Positions 19,053 to 28,513 of a DNA stretch of 53,923 nt are shown in pieces. The translations under genes and the position numbers were made by a program. Position 1 is the stretch's first letter. Every line of letters starts with the position of its first letter. The notes below the pieces were generated by a model. The model did not search any database and was not told the origin of the DNA. It saw nothing but the letters and a program-made list of their open reading frames with translations. This stretch comes from Jatrophihabitans sp. GTDB taxonomy: Bacteria > Actinomycetota > Actinomycetes > Mycobacteriales > Jatrophihabitantaceae. The stretch is from positions 1-53,923 of the forward strand of contig JAICIE010000009.1 in assembly GCA_025924515.1 (NCBI GenBank). The letters run 5' to 3'.

Positions 19053-20582
19053 GTGCTCGACAAGCTCACCGCGCGCTGGCCGTCGCGCCGCGCGCTGCGC
19101 CGCACCGCGGTGTCCGCGGTCTCCACCGTGCTCGTCGGGGCCCTGCTGTCGGGACAACTCGCCAGCGCGAGCCCGCCGCCCAATCCGAGCGACTCGCAAC
19201 TGCACAGCGCAGCCGCGGCGAAGGCCGCTCTGGCCGGACAGGTCGGCACGCTCAGCGCTCAGGTCGCCTCGATGCAGCAGCAGCTGCGCCAGTTGCAGGC
19301 TGCGCAGGAGATGGCCGAGCAGAAGCTGGCGTACGCGTTGTGGAAGCTGGAGGCCGCGAAGCACAAGGCGAGCGCCGCGCAGGCCCGGCTGCACGGAGCG
19401 CAGCGCAGGGTCGACTCGGCAGAGGCCACGTTCCGCAGCTATGCGCGCACCGTCTATATGGCCGGGTCGCTTACCGACACGACCGGGTCGCTGCTGACTG
19501 CGCCCGACCCGTCGCAGTTACTGGCGCAGGGCGCGTTGCGCGACTACGAGACCTCCCACCAGGTCGACGCCATCGGAGCGCTGCAACGGGCGACGGTGGC
19601 CCGTTCGAACGCCGAAGCGGCAGCCCGCTCGGCCGTGCAAGCACGCAAGAACGCGGCGAGCGCCGCGACCGACGCCAAGAAGGCCGCCGACACCGCGGTG
19701 GTGTCGGCCCGCGCCCAGCAGCAGCAGCTGCAGGCCTCGCTGGCGACCAGCCAGACACAATTGCAGCAGGCGCAGGAGCGCCTGGCGACTCTGAACGGGC
19801 AGCGCGCGGCCTACGTGGCCTATCAGAAGCGGCAGGCGGAGATCCGTCGCCAGCGCGAGCTCGCGCGCGAGCGGGCGCTGGCCCTGCAACGCAAGCTGGC
19901 CGCCGAAGCGCGTGCCCGGGCGGCCGCAGCCGCCGCAGCGGCAGCCGCGGCGCGCGAGGCCGAGCGGCAGCGCGAGCAGGCCGCGAACTCCTCCTCCTCG
20001 GGCTCGTCGTCCTCGGGAGCCTCGTCCTCGTCGGGCGGTTCGTCGTCGGGTGGCTCCGCCGAGTCGTCCTCGGGAGGGTCGTCGTCGGGCGGTTCCTCGT
20101 CCGGAGGCTCGTCCTCGTCCGCCGGCGGCTACGGCGGCGGATGGACGGCGGCGAAAGGACAGCAAGCCGTACAGCGAGCCGAGCAGTACCTCGGCTGGAT
20201 GTACGCCTGGGCCGGCGGCAACGCCGACGGACCCACTTACGGGGTGTGCGCGAGCGACGGCGCCTACAACGACTGCAACGTGCTGGGTTTCGACTGCTCC
20301 GGGCTGGCGCTCTACGGCTGGGCGCCGTTCCTGTACCTGCCCCACTACGCCGCCGCGCAGTACTACGCTGCCGGGTCCTACCACCCCGGCACCGACAACC
20401 TCATGCCCGGAGACCTGGTGTTCTGGAGTTCCGACGGGACAGTCGGCGGCATCCACCACGTCGCGATCTACATCGGCGGCGGCAACGTCATCCAGGCTCC
20501 GCAGAGCGGCTCGCCGATCCAGATCACTCCGCTGTGGAGCGTCGACTGGGGGTACTACGGCGCAACCCGGCCGCTGACGTGA
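19053..20582 (+). CDS. NlpC/P60 peptidoglycan endopeptidase (RipA-like)
   Basis: 509-residue exported wall hydrolase. Order: signal segment ending near residue 45 ([15 protein letters not shown]), long Ala/Gln-rich coiled coil at about 50-300, low-complexity Ser/Gly linker at about 310-360, then the NlpC/P60 catalytic domain. The catalytic Cys is in GFDCSG (C415) and the His in IHHVAIYIG (about H468). The coiled coil resembles the autoinhibitory or docking segment of RipA. Position matches M. tuberculosis ripA. It likely cuts the D-Glu-mDAP bond during cell separation. GTG start with GAGAAAG upstream. Confidence 0.93.
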   Translation: MLDKLTARWPSRRALRRTAVSAVSTVLVGALLSGQLASASPPPNPSDSQLHSAAAAKAALAGQVGTLSAQVASMQQQLRQLQAAQEMAEQKLAYALWKLEAAKHKASAAQARLHGAQRRVDSAEATFRSYARTVYMAGSLTDTTGSLLTAPDPSQLLAQGALRDYETSHQVDAIGALQRATVARSNAEAAARSAVQARKNAASAATDAKKAADTAVVSARAQQQQLQASLATSQTQLQQAQERLATLNGQRAAYVAYQKRQAEIRRQRELARERALALQRKLAAEARARAAAAAAAAAAAREAERQREQAANSSSSGSSSSGASSSSGGSSSGGSAESSSGGSSSGGSSSGGSSSSAGGYGGGWTAAKGQQAVQRAEQYLGWMYAWAGGNADGPTYGVCASDGAYNDCNVLGFDCSGLALYGWAPFLYLPHYAAAQYYAAGSYHPGTDNLMPGDLVFWSSDGTVGGIHHVAIYIGGGNVIQAPQSGSPIQITPLWSVDWGYYGATRPLT

Positions 20583-20590
20583 TCCTCGAC

Positions 20591-20596
20591 TAACCT
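20591..20596 (+). promoter_or_regulatory. -10 box for leaderless moaA
   Basis: TAACCT lies 6 nt before the moaA GTG (20603) and there is no ribosome-binding sequence between them. This is the usual geometry of a leaderless actinobacterial start. Confidence 0.6.
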
Positions 20597-20602
20597 GGCC
20601 GA

Positions 20603-21646
20603 GTGAGCTCGAGCGCGCCACCCCCCTCGACCCGGGGGATCCTGCGTGACCGGTACGGCCGGGTCGCCAGCGACCTGCGCATCTCGCTCACCGACCTGTG
20701 TTCGCTGCGCTGTACCTACTGCATGCCGGCCGAGGGACTTCAGTGGCTGCGCAAGAACGAGCGGCTCACCGACGACGAGACCCTGCGCCTCGCCGCAGTC
20801 TTCGTGTCCCTGGGGATCGAGAGCATCCGCCTGACCGGCGGTGAGCCATTGGTGCATCCGACCCTGGTCCCGGTGGTGGCCCGGCTCTCGGCGCTGCGGC
20901 CCCGCCCGGAGCTGTCGCTGACCACCAACGGCATCGGCCTGGTCGCCTCCGCCGGTGGCCTCGTGGCTGCAGGCCTGAACCGGATCAACGTCTCCGTCGA
21001 CACGCTCGACCGCGACCGCTTCGCCCGGCTCACCCGCCGGGACCGACTTCCGGACGTCCTCGCCGGGGTGGCCGCCGCGGCCGACGCGGGGCTGCGCCCG
21101 CTGAAAGTCAACTCGGTCCTGGTGCGCGACGGCAACCTCGCCGAGGCGCCGGCGTTGCTCGACTGGGCGCTGTGCTCGGGATATCAGCTGCGGTTCATCG
21201 AGCACATGCCGCTCGACGCCGACCACACCTGGTCGCGCGCCGAGATGGTGACCGCGGACGAGATCCTCGACATCATCGCGGCCTCCTACGACCTGGCGCC
21301 GCGGGGCCACAACGGCCACGCCCCGGCCGAGGAATTCGACGTCCTCGACGGCCCGGCACCGCAGCGGTGGGCGACCCGGCCCGGACGCGTCGGGATCATC
21401 GCCTCGGTGACCCGGCCGTTCTGCCGTGACTGCGACCGGCTGCGGCTCACCGCCGACGGCCAGCTGCGCACCTGCCTGTTCGCCCAGACCGAGACCGACC
21501 TGCGCGGGCCGCTGCGGGCCGGTGCGTCCGACGACGATCTTGCCGAGATCATCGTCACCGCGGTGGCCGGGAAGCAGGCCGGCCACGGCATCAACGACCT
21601 GGGGTTCGTGCAGCCGGTCCGCACGATGTCCGCGATCGGCGGCTGA
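20603..21646 (+). CDS. moaA: GTP 3',8-cyclase MoaA, molybdopterin synthesis
   Basis: 347-residue radical SAM enzyme that makes the first cyclic intermediate of molybdenum cofactor synthesis. The N-terminal cluster motif is C33-x3-C37-x2-C40 (CSLRCTYC). The substrate-binding C-terminal cluster uses C274, C277 and C291 (PFCRDCDR...LRTC), and the protein ends in the essential GG pair. MoaA usually works with MoaC, but no other moa gene is present here. This gene is not part of the matching M. tuberculosis segment, so it is an insertion relative to that order. The GTG start is 20 bases after the peptidase stop. Confidence 0.96.
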   Translation: MSSSAPPPSTRGILRDRYGRVASDLRISLTDLCSLRCTYCMPAEGLQWLRKNERLTDDETLRLAAVFVSLGIESIRLTGGEPLVHPTLVPVVARLSALRPRPELSLTTNGIGLVASAGGLVAAGLNRINVSVDTLDRDRFARLTRRDRLPDVLAGVAAAADAGLRPLKVNSVLVRDGNLAEAPALLDWALCSGYQLRFIEHMPLDADHTWSRAEMVTADEILDIIAASYDLAPRGHNGHAPAEEFDVLDGPAPQRWATRPGRVGIIASVTRPFCRDCDRLRLTADGQLRTCLFAQTETDLRGPLRAGASDDDLAEIIVTAVAGKQAGHGINDLGFVQPVRTMSAIGG

Positions 21647-21659
21647 GGCCGCGGGCGCG

Positions 21660-21881
21660 TCAGCGCGCCAGCGGGGCTCGCGACAGCAGGAAGCCGCGCC
21701 GACCCAGGAAGTCGGCCAGCGGGTCGGCGTGTACATCGCATGCCAGCCAGTGCTTCGTCCTCGACCGGTCGTGCAGCCGCGGGTTGCGCCAGCTCAGGTC
21801 GGTGGTAGCGGCTGCGGTGCAGCCGCGCGCCGAGCAGCGCAGGTCCGCAGGCTCGTCCCCGCCCCTCGGCGCCTCGGACAC
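21660..21881 (-). CDS. Small Cys/His-rich protein of unknown function
   Basis: 73-residue protein. It has paired cysteines CSARGC near the N-terminus and a later WLACDVH segment, so C-x4-C plus C-x2-H could bind a metal. The pattern W-x-NP-x-LH...KHWLACD-x-H...LGRRGFL recurs in a small actinobacterial family sometimes labelled acetone carboxylase without evidence; I do not adopt that label. GTG 21881 is chosen because TACGGT ends 6 nt before it. A longer start would overlap moxR. It ends 13 bp after moaA, convergently. Confidence 0.7.
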   Translation of the reverse strand: MSEAPRGGDEPADLRCSARGCTAAATTDLSWRNPRLHDRSRTKHWLACDVHADPLADFLGRRGFLLSRAPLAR

Positions 21882-21887
21882 AAAGCC

Positions 21888-21912
21888 ACCGTACAGAGCG
21901 GTCCCGTACGGT
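21888..21912. promoter_or_regulatory. Divergent leaderless promoters between the 73-aa gene and moxR
   Basis: ACCGTAC (21888-21894) and GTACGGT (21906-21912) form a 7-bp inverted repeat. Read outward each gives TACGGT, placed 6 nt before the reverse GTG at 21881 and 7 nt before the forward GTG at 21920. Both genes would therefore be leaderless and share a 38-bp control region. Confidence 0.6.
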
Positions 21913-21919
21913 GAAGGTC

Positions 21920-23023
21920 GTGTCGAGCCCGCACCAGGTGCACACGCCCGCCGCCGATGCCGGCGCATTGGAGCGAGTGCTCTTCGAGGTCAAGCGCGTC
22001 ATCGTCGGCCAGGAACGGCTCGTCGAACGCATGCTGGTCGGGCTGCTGGCCCGCGGGCACTGCCTGCTCGAGGGAGTTCCCGGCGTCGCCAAGACCCTTG
22101 CCGTCGAGACGCTCGCGCGCACGGTGAGCGGCAGCTTCGCGCGGATCCAGTTCACCCCCGACCTGGTGCCCTCCGACATCGTCGGAACGCGTATCTACCG
22201 GCCCAGCACCGAGCGCTTCGACACCGAGATCGGGCCGATCATGGCCAACTTCGTCCTCGCGGACGAGATCAACCGCGCGCCCGCGAAGGTCCAGTCGGCG
22301 CTGCTCGAGGTGATGGCCGAGCAGCATGTGACGGTCGGCGGCGAGCGCTTCGACGTGCCGCAGCCGTTCCTCGTGCTGGCCACGCAGAACCCGATCGAGT
22401 CCGAGGGCGTGTACCCGCTGCCCGAGGCGCAACGCGACCGGTTCCTCATGAAGATCGCGGTCGACTACCCGACCGCGACCGAGGAACGCGAGATCATCTA
22501 CCGGATGGGTGTCGAGCCGCCGGTGGCTCAGCCGGTCATCGGGACCGACGAGCTGCGACGGCTGCAGGACACCGCCGGCCGGGTGTTCGTCCATCACGCG
22601 ATCGTCGACTACGTAGTGCGGCTGGTTCTGGCCACGCGCACGCCCGCCGCCGCCGGAATGCCGGACGTGGCCGGGTGGATCGCGTACGGCGCCAGCCCGC
22701 GGGCCAGCCTCGGACTGGTCGCCGCGGCCCGCGGGATCGCGCTGTTGCGCGGGCGCGACTACGTGCTGCCGCAGGACGTCCTCGACATCGCGATCGACGT
22801 CCTGGCGCACCGGCTCGTGCTCAGCTACGACGCGATCGCCGACGGTGTGCCGGCGGCGCACGCGGTGCGCCGGATCCTGCAGACGGTGCAGTTGCCGCAG
22901 GTCGCGCCGCGCCAGCGGGCCGGCGGCGCTGCCGAGATGGGGGCCCCGCAGACGCCGGGCGCACCGCTGGTCTTCGGGCAGAACCCGCCGCAGCAGCCGC
23001 CGTGGGGCGAGCGCAGCGCATGA
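21920..23023 (+). CDS. moxR: MoxR-family AAA+ ATPase
   Basis: 367-residue AAA+ chaperone-type ATPase. Walker A is GVPGVAKT and Walker B is VLADEINRAPAKVQSALLEVM, the MoxR form. Sensor region ATQNPIESEGVYPLPEAQRDRF follows. MoxR proteins assist folding or metal insertion for VWA-domain partners, and the next genes encode DUF58 and VWA proteins. GTG 21920 fits a leaderless start 7 nt after TACGGT; GTG 21911 would add three residues. Corresponds to M. tuberculosis moxR1. Confidence 0.94.
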   Translation: MSSPHQVHTPAADAGALERVLFEVKRVIVGQERLVERMLVGLLARGHCLLEGVPGVAKTLAVETLARTVSGSFARIQFTPDLVPSDIVGTRIYRPSTERFDTEIGPIMANFVLADEINRAPAKVQSALLEVMAEQHVTVGGERFDVPQPFLVLATQNPIESEGVYPLPEAQRDRFLMKIAVDYPTATEEREIIYRMGVEPPVAQPVIGTDELRRLQDTAGRVFVHHAIVDYVVRLVLATRTPAAAGMPDVAGWIAYGASPRASLGLVAAARGIALLRGRDYVLPQDVLDIAIDVLAHRLVLSYDAIADGVPAAHAVRRILQTVQLPQVAPRQRAGGAAEMGAPQTPGAPLVFGQNPPQQPPWGERSA

Positions 23024-23045
23024 CCGGCCGCCGAAGCTCCTTCGG

Positions 23046-24044
23046 ATGAGCACCGGGCCCGCGGCAACCGACCCGGTCGCCGACCACGGCCCGGAGCTAG
23101 ACCGCGCCGCGGCCGAGCCCCTGCTGCGCCGCCTCGAGCTGACCGTGCGCAACCGGCTCGACGGGCTTCTGCAGGGCAACTATGTCGGCCTCGTTCCCGG
23201 CCCCGGGAGCGAGCCGGGGGAGTCGCGGCAGTACGTGCCCGGCGACGACGTACGCCGCATGGACTGGCCGGTGACCGCGCGCACCACCGTTCCGCACGTA
23301 CGCCAGACCGTTGCCGACCGGGAATTGGAGACCTGGCTGGTCGTGGATCTGTCGCCGAGCCTGGACTTCGGCACTGCCCGCAGTGAGAAGCGGGAACTGG
23401 TCCTCGCCGCGCTCACCGCGGTCGTGCACCTCACCGTCCGCAGCGGCAACCGGGTCGGCGCGGTCGTCGGGAACGGACGGGACATGGTCCGAATCCCGGC
23501 GCTGGGAGGACGGGCGCATGCCCGCTACCTGCTCGACCGCGTGGCCCGCACACCGCGCGCCGACCGCACCGACGGGCCGCAGCTGGCCCGCATGGTCGAG
23601 TCGTTGCGCCGACCACCGCGGCGCCGGGGGTTGGTCGCGGTGGCGTCGGACTTCCTGGAGGGAACCGCGGGGCCGTCGGGTGCCGCGGCCCCGGACTGGC
23701 AGCGTCCGCTCCGGGCACTCACGGCCCGGCATCAACTGCTCGCCATCGAGGTGGTGGACCCCCGTGAGCTGGAGCTCCCCGCGGCCGGACTGGTCACCTT
23801 CGCCGATCCGGAGACTGGACGTCAGATCGAGGTTCAAACGTCCTCGCGCTCGGTGCGGGAGAGGTACGCGGCTGCGGCAGCGGCGCAGCGCCTCGGTATC
23901 GCCGCTGCGATCCGCCACGCCGGAGCGGCCCATCTGCAGCTGCGCACCGACCGCGACTGGGTCACCGACATCGTTCGGTTCGTTCTGACCCAGCGGCGGG
24001 CCGGCCTGCCGGTCGCGCCGCGCACCGCCGCCGGAGCGCCCTGA
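23046..24044 (+). CDS. DUF58 protein, MoxR partner
   Basis: 332-residue protein with the DUF58 core RQYVPGDDVRRMDWPVTART near residues 58-77 and a VWA-like beta-alpha fold after it (WLVVDLSPSLDFG with a partial MIDAS motif DLSPS). No membrane helix, unlike many DUF58 proteins. It starts 22 bp after moxR, and its stop TGA shares its last base with the ATG of the next gene. The set matches Rv1479-Rv1481. The exact molecular role is not established. Confidence 0.9.
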   Translation: MSTGPAATDPVADHGPELDRAAAEPLLRRLELTVRNRLDGLLQGNYVGLVPGPGSEPGESRQYVPGDDVRRMDWPVTARTTVPHVRQTVADRELETWLVVDLSPSLDFGTARSEKRELVLAALTAVVHLTVRSGNRVGAVVGNGRDMVRIPALGGRAHARYLLDRVARTPRADRTDGPQLARMVESLRRPPRRRGLVAVASDFLEGTAGPSGAAAPDWQRPLRALTARHQLLAIEVVDPRELELPAAGLVTFADPETGRQIEVQTSSRSVRERYAAAAAAQRLGIAAAIRHAGAAHLQLRTDRDWVTDIVRFVLTQRRAGLPVAPRTAAGAP

Positions 24045-25000
24045 TGTACTTCCTCTCCCCGACCTGGCTGCTGCTGCTGATACCGGTCGCGCTCGTCCTC
24101 GCCGGGTACGTGGCAATGCAACTGCGCCGGACCCGCTACGTCGCCCGGTTCAGCAACGTCGAGCTGCTCAGCAGCGTCGCCCCGCGCCGGCCCGGCTGGC
24201 GCCGGCACCTCACCTTCGCGCTGCTGCTCGTCGCGCTGACCGTGCTGTCGCTGGGGGTGGCGCGGCCGGCGGCGGCGGTGCGGGTTCCCCGCGACCGCGC
24301 CACCGTGATGCTGGACCTTGACGTGTCGCTGTCCATGGAGGCGACCGATGTGCTTCCGTCGCGGCTGCAGGCGGCGAAGCGGGCCGCCGAGGAGTTCGCC
24401 GACCTGCTGCCCAAGCGCGTGAACCTCGGCCTGGTGTCGTTCGCGGGATCTGCCAACGTCCTGGTACCGCCGACCTACGACCGCGCGCCGTTCAAGAAGG
24501 CCGTCTCGACACTGCACCTGGCCAACCGCACCGCGATCGGGGAGGCGATCTTCTCCAGCCTCGACGCCATCCGGACCTTCGCCGCCACGGCGACCGCGCC
24601 GGGAGAGAAGCCGCCGCCGGCGCGGATCGTGCTGCTCAGCGACGGCGGGAACACCTGGGGCCGCAGCGTCGACTCAGCGATCGCCGCCGCGCGCGGCGCC
24701 CATGTGCAGGTCTCGACGATCGCCTTCGGCACCCCGACTGGGACGGTGACCTACGACGGGCAGACCCTGCCGGTACCCGCCGACCGCAGCACCCTGAGCC
24801 ACATCGCCGACCAGACGGGTGGGTCGTTCCACACCGCCGCCTCGGTGCAGGAGCTCGAAACCGTCTACAAGGACATCGGGTCGCAGATCGGCTATGCCAC
24901 CGAGCACCGCGACATCAGCTGGCGGTTCCTCACCGCCGGACTGCTGGTCCTGCTCGCGGCGGCCGGATCGGCGCTGCTCTGGGCCGGACGGTTGCTCTGA
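24044..25000 (+). CDS. VWA-domain membrane protein (BatA-like)
   Basis: 318-residue protein with an N-terminal membrane helix (about 4-24), a second at 56-75, a VWA domain with intact MIDAS residues D93-x-S95-x-S97 (DLDVSLS), and a C-terminal helix at about 295-315. The domain faces one side of the membrane between helices 2 and 3. It is the third member of the MoxR-DUF58-VWA group and is probably a substrate or partner of MoxR. Corresponds to Rv1481. Start overlaps the DUF58 stop by one base. Confidence 0.92.
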   Translation: MYFLSPTWLLLLIPVALVLAGYVAMQLRRTRYVARFSNVELLSSVAPRRPGWRRHLTFALLLVALTVLSLGVARPAAAVRVPRDRATVMLDLDVSLSMEATDVLPSRLQAAKRAAEEFADLLPKRVNLGLVSFAGSANVLVPPTYDRAPFKKAVSTLHLANRTAIGEAIFSSLDAIRTFAATATAPGEKPPPARIVLLSDGGNTWGRSVDSAIAAARGAHVQVSTIAFGTPTGTVTYDGQTLPVPADRSTLSHIADQTGGSFHTAASVQELETVYKDIGSQIGYATEHRDISWRFLTAGLLVLLAAAGSALLWAGRLL

Positions 25001-25010
25001 GCGCATCCGC

Positions 25011-25775
<765 letters not shown>

Positions 25776-25791
25776 GAGCCGGGAGGACGTC

Positions 25792-26559
25792 ATGGGACTG
25801 CTCGAGGGCAAGCGGCTGCTCATCACCGGGGTGATCACCGACAGCTCGATCGCCTTTACGGTGGCCCGGTTGGCGCAGCAGGAGGGAGCCACCGTCGTCC
25901 TCACCGGCTTCGGCCGGATGTCGCTTGTGCGGCGGGTGGCGCAGAAGCTGCCCCGGCCGCCCCAGGTGATCGAGCTGGACGTCGCGAACCAGGAGCATCT
26001 CGACACGCTGGCCGACCGGGTGCGCGAGCAGGTCGACGGCCTCGACGGCGTGGTGCACGCGATCGGATTCGCGCCGCAGTCGTGTCTCGGCGGCGGGTTC
26101 CTGGACGCGCCGTGGCAGGACGTCGCCACCGCCGTGCAGGTGTCGGCGTACTCGCTGAAGTCCTTGGCCGTCGCGAGCCTGCCGCTGTTCGGCGAGGACG
26201 GCGGCGCGATCGTCGGGCTGGACTTCGACGCCACGGTCGCGTGGCCGGCCTACGACTGGATGGGCGTCGCCAAAGCCGGGCTGGAGTCGGTGTCGCGCTA
26301 CCTGGCGCGCGAGCTCGGTGCCAGACGGATCCGCGTGAACCTCGTCGCCGCCGGCCCCATCCGGACCATGGCGGCCAAGTCGATACCGGGCTTCGGCGCC
26401 TTCGAGGACGCCTGGTCCGGACGCGCCCCGCTCGGCTGGAACAACGAGGACGCGACCCCGGTGGCCCGCTCGACGCTGGCCCTGTTGTCGGACTGGTTCC
26501 CTGCAACGACCGGCGAGATCGTGCACGTCGACGGCGGCTTCCACGCGATGGGCGTATGA
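25792..26559 (+). CDS. fabI: NADH-dependent enoyl-ACP reductase FabI/InhA
   Basis: 255-residue InhA-type reductase that completes each FAS-II cycle. [13 protein letters not shown] binds [13 protein letters not shown] lines the cofactor site, and Y154 and K161 (YDWMGVAK) are catalytic, equivalent to InhA Y158 and K165. The position of InhA S94 is alanine here (A90, codon 26059-26061). [10 protein letters not shown] and the C-terminal [11 protein letters not shown] agree with InhA. GGGAGG precedes the ATG. The stop overlaps the start of a 19-codon mini-ORF leading to hemH. Confidence 0.95.
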   Translation: MGLLEGKRLLITGVITDSSIAFTVARLAQQEGATVVLTGFGRMSLVRRVAQKLPRPPQVIELDVANQEHLDTLADRVREQVDGLDGVVHAIGFAPQSCLGGGFLDAPWQDVATAVQVSAYSLKSLAVASLPLFGEDGGAIVGLDFDATVAWPAYDWMGVAKAGLESVSRYLARELGARRIRVNLVAAGPIRTMAAKSIPGFGAFEDAWSGRAPLGWNNEDATPVARSTLALLSDWFPATTGEIVHVDGGFHAMGV

Positions 26560-26615
26560 CCGCACGAAATTGCTCCGCGAGGAGCGCTTCGCACTTTCGC
26601 GGGGACCCCGGATGA
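26556..26615 (+). CDS. 19-codon mini-ORF bridging fabI and hemH
   Basis: ATG 26556 overlaps the fabI stop as ATGA, and TGA 26613-26615 overlaps the hemH ATG 26612 as ATGA. The peptide begins [26 protein letters not shown] (26571-26584) and GGGG-A-CCCC near the right end can form hairpins. Architecture equals that of the two repeats in the suf operon, but the sequence is different. Confidence 0.45.
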   Translation: MTARNCSARSASHFRGDPG

Positions 26616-27700
26616 GCGTGGCGGCCGAGGCCGACGCGTTCCTGCTGCTGTCCTTCGGCGGTCCGGAGGGTCCCGACGACGTCCTGCCGTTCCTGCGCAA
26701 CGTCACCCGAGGACGCGGGATCCCGGAGGAGCGGCTGCTCTCCGTCGCCGAGCACTACCAGCACTTCGGCGGGATCTCGCCGATCAACGAGCAGAACCGG
26801 GCCCTGATCGCGGGACTGCGCGCCGAGTTCGACCGAGCGGGGATCGACCTGCCGATCTACTGGGGAAACCGGAACTGGGCTCCGTACGTCCAGAACGCGG
26901 TCGAACGCATGCGGGCGGACGGCGTCCGGCGGGCGTTGGTGCTGGCAACGAGCGCGACGAGCTCGTTCTCCGGCTGCCGGCAGTACCGCAACGACTTGGC
27001 GCGGGCACAGGAGGCCGCCGGCCCGGACGCGCCCGAGCTGGTGAAGCTGCGGCACTTCTTCGACCATCCGGGCTTCGTCGCGGCGAACGCCGACGGCGTC
27101 CGGTCGGCGATCAACCGGCTTCCTGAAGATCTGCGGGAGGACGCCCGCCTGGTCTTCACCGCGCATTCGATCCCGCTCGCGATGAATGACGCATCCGGGC
27201 CGGCCGCCGACGGCTTGTACGCGCGTCAGCAGCGCGAGACCGCGCGCTTGGTCGCCGAAGAGGTCCGGGGGCCAGGTGCGGATTTCGATCTGGTGTGGCA
27301 GTCGCGGTCGGGTCCGCCGACGGTCCCCTGGCTCGAGCCGGACGTCAACGAGCACCTGCGGACGCTGGCCGCGCGCGGCACCCGGGCGGTCGTGGTGAGT
27401 CCAACCGGGTTCGTGTCCGACCACGTCGAGGTGCGCTGGGACCTCGACGAGGAAGCGCGGACGACGGCTGCCGAGCTGGGGCTGCAGTTCGCCCGGGCGG
27501 CGACTGCGGGCACCCATCCTGCCTTCGTCGCGATGGTGCGGGAATTGGTGGAGGAGCAGCTCGCGGACACCGACCCCAGATGGCTCGGCGACCTCGGTCT
27601 GTGCGGGATCGCTTGCTCGGACGGCTGTTGCCCGGCGCCCCGGCGCCCGGAGACGGCGAGCGCCGGGCGGCAACCGCCCGGCGCCCGAGAAGGGTTCTGA
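26612..27700 (+). CDS. hemH: Ferrochelatase (coproporphyrin type, with Fe-S cysteines)
   Basis: 362-residue ferrochelatase; in actinobacteria this enzyme (also called CpfC) inserts iron into coproporphyrin [17 protein letters not shown] and the TAHSIP segment with the active-site His are diagnostic. Cysteines C122 (SGCRQY) and C331, C335, C339, C340 ([11 protein letters not shown]) fit the [2Fe-2S] ligand set known in the M. tuberculosis enzyme. After the last cysteines is an 18-residue tail whose coding DNA forms an 11-bp hairpin. Start at ATG 26612, shared with the mini-ORF stop. Corresponds to hemZ (Rv1485). Confidence 0.94.
   Translation: MSVAAEADAFLLLSFGGPEGPDDVLPFLRNVTRGRGIPEERLLSVAEHYQHFGGISPINEQNRALIAGLRAEFDRAGIDLPIYWGNRNWAPYVQNAVERMRADGVRRALVLATSATSSFSGCRQYRNDLARAQEAAGPDAPELVKLRHFFDHPGFVAANADGVRSAINRLPEDLREDARLVFTAHSIPLAMNDASGPAADGLYARQQRETARLVAEEVRGPGADFDLVWQSRSGPPTVPWLEPDVNEHLRTLAARGTRAVVVSPTGFVSDHVEVRWDLDEEARTTAAELGLQFARAATAGTHPAFVAMVRELVEEQLADTDPRWLGDLGLCGIACSDGCCPAPRRPETASAGRQPPGAREGF
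27660..27684. terminator. Hairpin in the last codons of hemH
   Basis: 11-bp perfect stem (GCGCCGGGCGG / CCGCCCGGCGC) with a CAA loop, 17 bp before the hemH stop and 17-41 bp beyond the stop of the facing stress-protein gene. It could terminate both convergent transcripts. No U-run. Confidence 0.5.
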
Positions 27701-28228
27701 TCAGACCACGGGAGCATGCTGGTGCAGCATCCCGGCACGCACCAGCATGCCGCGCGCCTGGTCGACAGTGCCGTCGCGGGCGATGATGTCGTATTTGCCG
27801 GCGACGAAGCTGCGCACCGAGCTGAAGTCGCGGGCCCCGCGGGTGGCGGAGTGCGCGACGAAGCCGAAGACCGCGCCCCAGACCGCGCCCAGGACGATGG
27901 CGGTCAGGACGACGGCGATCCAGCTGATCGAGTTCACGAACAGTCCGAGCAGCAGCCCCACGAGCAGGCCCGTCCAGGCGCCGCTCGCGGCGCCCGCGGC
28001 CGCGGCACGGCCCTTGGTGAGCCGGCCGGTCACCCGCTCGACCAGCCGCAGGTCCGACCCGACGATGTCCAGATGCTCGACGGGGAATCCGTCGTCGGAC
28101 AGGCGGTCGACCGCGGCCTGGGCCTGCAGGTAGTCGTCGTAGCTGGCCACCGTGTTCCAGGCGGCGCTCACAGGGTTGTAGCTGATCTGCTGCATCGATT
28201 GGTTCGGGAGCATCTGGTTGGAAAGCAT
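27701..28228 (-). CDS. General-stress-type membrane protein (YflT/GSP17M-like domain)
   Basis: 175-residue protein. The N-terminal part TVASYDDYLQAQAAVDRLSDDGFPVEHLDIVGSDLR is the short ferredoxin-like domain of general stress proteins. A Gly/Ala-rich hydrophobic region at about 75-125 holds two membrane helices. Function unknown; homologues respond to general stress. It ends immediately next to the hemH stop. AAAGGA precedes the ATG at 28228. Confidence 0.8.
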   Translation of the reverse strand: MLSNQMLPNQSMQQISYNPVSAAWNTVASYDDYLQAQAAVDRLSDDGFPVEHLDIVGSDLRLVERVTGRLTKGRAAAAGAASGAWTGLLVGLLLGLFVNSISWIAVVLTAIVLGAVWGAVFGFVAHSATRGARDFSSVRSFVAGKYDIIARDGTVDQARGMLVRAGMLHQHAPVV

Positions 28229-28379
28229 CGTGAACGTCCTTTCCCGGACGGAGAGTGCGGCTGTTCGTAGGAGGAACGCCCAGCGGCGGGGAGGTAGTTC
28301 CGTGCGGTCGCTGAGTGTCTGCTGTGAACGCGTCGCAGTGCTCGCGGCTCGCTCCCGGCACCGAGGTCCGCCGAAATTG

Positions 28380-28403
28380 GGCGGGATCCGCCGCGGTCCC
28401 GCC
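28380..28403 (-). terminator. Candidate terminator downstream of the SDR-DUF2867 gene
   Basis: GGCGGGA and TCCCGCC form a 7-bp stem with a 10-nt loop; read on the reverse strand it is followed by CAATTTC. It lies in the 285-bp gap between the SDR gene and the stress gene, about 110 bp past the SDR stop. The rest of the gap shows no gene. Confidence 0.4.
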
Positions 28404-28513
28404 TCGCCGGCGGCCGCCGTCCTTGATCACCAGACAAGAGGCGTCGTCATAACAGCACGTTTCGTCTGTCGATCACCGAAAAGCGTCCTGAGCCGGCGGC
28501 CGGACGCCAGCGA

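Noticed and set aside
20000-20130. Ser/Gly-coding repeats in the NlpC/P60 gene (and 15600-15720 in the binding-protein gene)
   Set aside because: They are low-complexity linkers in exported proteins, not DNA repeats with a separate role.
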